A DNA stretch of 64,000 nucleotides from Serilophus lunatus (Eukaryota; Chordata; Aves; Passeriformes; Eurylaimidae). The position numbers and the translations under genes are program-made. Position 1 is the stretch's first letter; each line of letters starts with the position of its first letter. A model generated the notes under the pieces. That model saw nothing but the letters and a program-made list of their open reading frames with translations. It did no database searches and was not told the DNA's origin. This document shows positions 63,677 through 64,000 of the stretch, in pieces. The DNA lies in NCBI GenBank assembly GCA_013399895.1, contig VXBA01001783.1, positions 1,173 through 65,172 of the forward strand. Reading direction: 5' to 3'.

Positions 63677-64000
63677 GAAGCAGCTCTGCAGAGCTTAACA
63701 TCCTGCTTTGCAGAGGCTGCTGAGCTTTTTGAGCTGGAAGTCAGCTTGAAAAAGACAGAAGTTCTCTACCAACCTGCACCTCAGGAAGTCTTCCATCATC
63801 TTCACATGACCATAGGCAAGTCAGCGCTTAAGCCGGTCCAGCAGTTTAACTATCTAGGAAGCATGTCCTCGGATGGTAAGATTGACAAAGACATAGACAA
63901 CAGGTTAGCAAAGGGATACAGTGCCTTTGAAAAGCTCCATAAAAGAGTCTGGCGCAATAAACACCTGAAGAAAAGTACCAAGATTATTGTCTACAGAGCC
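63677..64000 (+). pseudogene. Non-CR1 LINE, reverse-transcriptase fragment (inverted relative to its 3' part), cut by window end
   Basis: A single + strand frame runs open from EAALQSLTSCFAEAAELF through LEVSLKKTEVLYQPAP, QQFNYLGSMSSDGKIDKDID and NRLAKGYSAFEKLHKRVW to KKSTKIIVYRA at the window edge. The block after the catalytic FADD region, with SLKKTEV, F.YLGS..S.DG and KRVW motifs, is typical of the palm/thumb of this LINE class. The catalytic motif itself is missing, because the fragment starts just downstream of it, beside the tRNA. It appears to belong to the same family as the minus-strand fragment at 63,093-63,590. It may continue to the right beyond the window. Confidence 0.82.

Noticed and set aside
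1..64000. CRISPR arrays, operons, phage or other prokaryote-style systems
   Set aside because: No regularly spaced repeats and no bacterial gene organisation; introns, CpG islands and CR1 elements show a vertebrate chromosome.

Overview
This window reads as a vertebrate nuclear chromosome, most likely from a bird. The evidence is large AT-rich non-coding stretches, GT-AG introns, two unmethylated-type CpG islands, and CR1 LINE fragments that end in the avian-type tandem ATTCTGTG tail. One protein-coding gene can be read from start to stop: TMEM244 on the + strand, with six coding exons between 25,363 and 35,229, in frame across all five introns, giving 152 residues with about four membrane spans.

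Layout. 1-1,135: an AT/CA-rich edge, then a CpG island (about 470-1,135) with splice donors usable on both strands. By synteny this is the candidate 5' end of L3MBTL3 running leftward out of the window. 1,136-25,362: AT-rich intergenic DNA with a CR1 tail at 11.75 kb and no gene I can support. 25,363-35,229: TMEM244, with an antisense CR1 in intron 3. 35,230-44,600: 3' flank and intergenic DNA with a TA microsatellite. 44,640-45,310: a second, strong CpG island holding a short coding exon (45,069-45,112, +) with an upstream in-frame stop, a good Kozak context and a consensus splice donor. By gene order (L3MBTL3 - TMEM244 - ARHGAP18 in other vertebrates, in this orientation) it is the first coding exon of ARHGAP18, whose intron 1 then fills most of the rest of the window. 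63,012-64,000: a CR1 fragment, then two oppositely oriented pieces of a different, zinc-finger-bearing LINE, with a complete tRNA-Asp(GTC) gene exactly at their junction.

The genes do not form a functional unit. They share a conserved neighbourhood. TMEM244 is an uncharacterised membrane protein, ARHGAP18 is a Rho GTPase-activating protein, and L3MBTL3 is an MBT-domain chromatin reader; the last two are only touched at their promoters here. The most unusual structure is the tRNA-Asp gene at the LINE inversion junction at the right edge. I see no CRISPR array, operon, phage or other prokaryote-style system. Most open frames longer than 60 codons are chance ORFs in introns, intergenic DNA or CpG islands.
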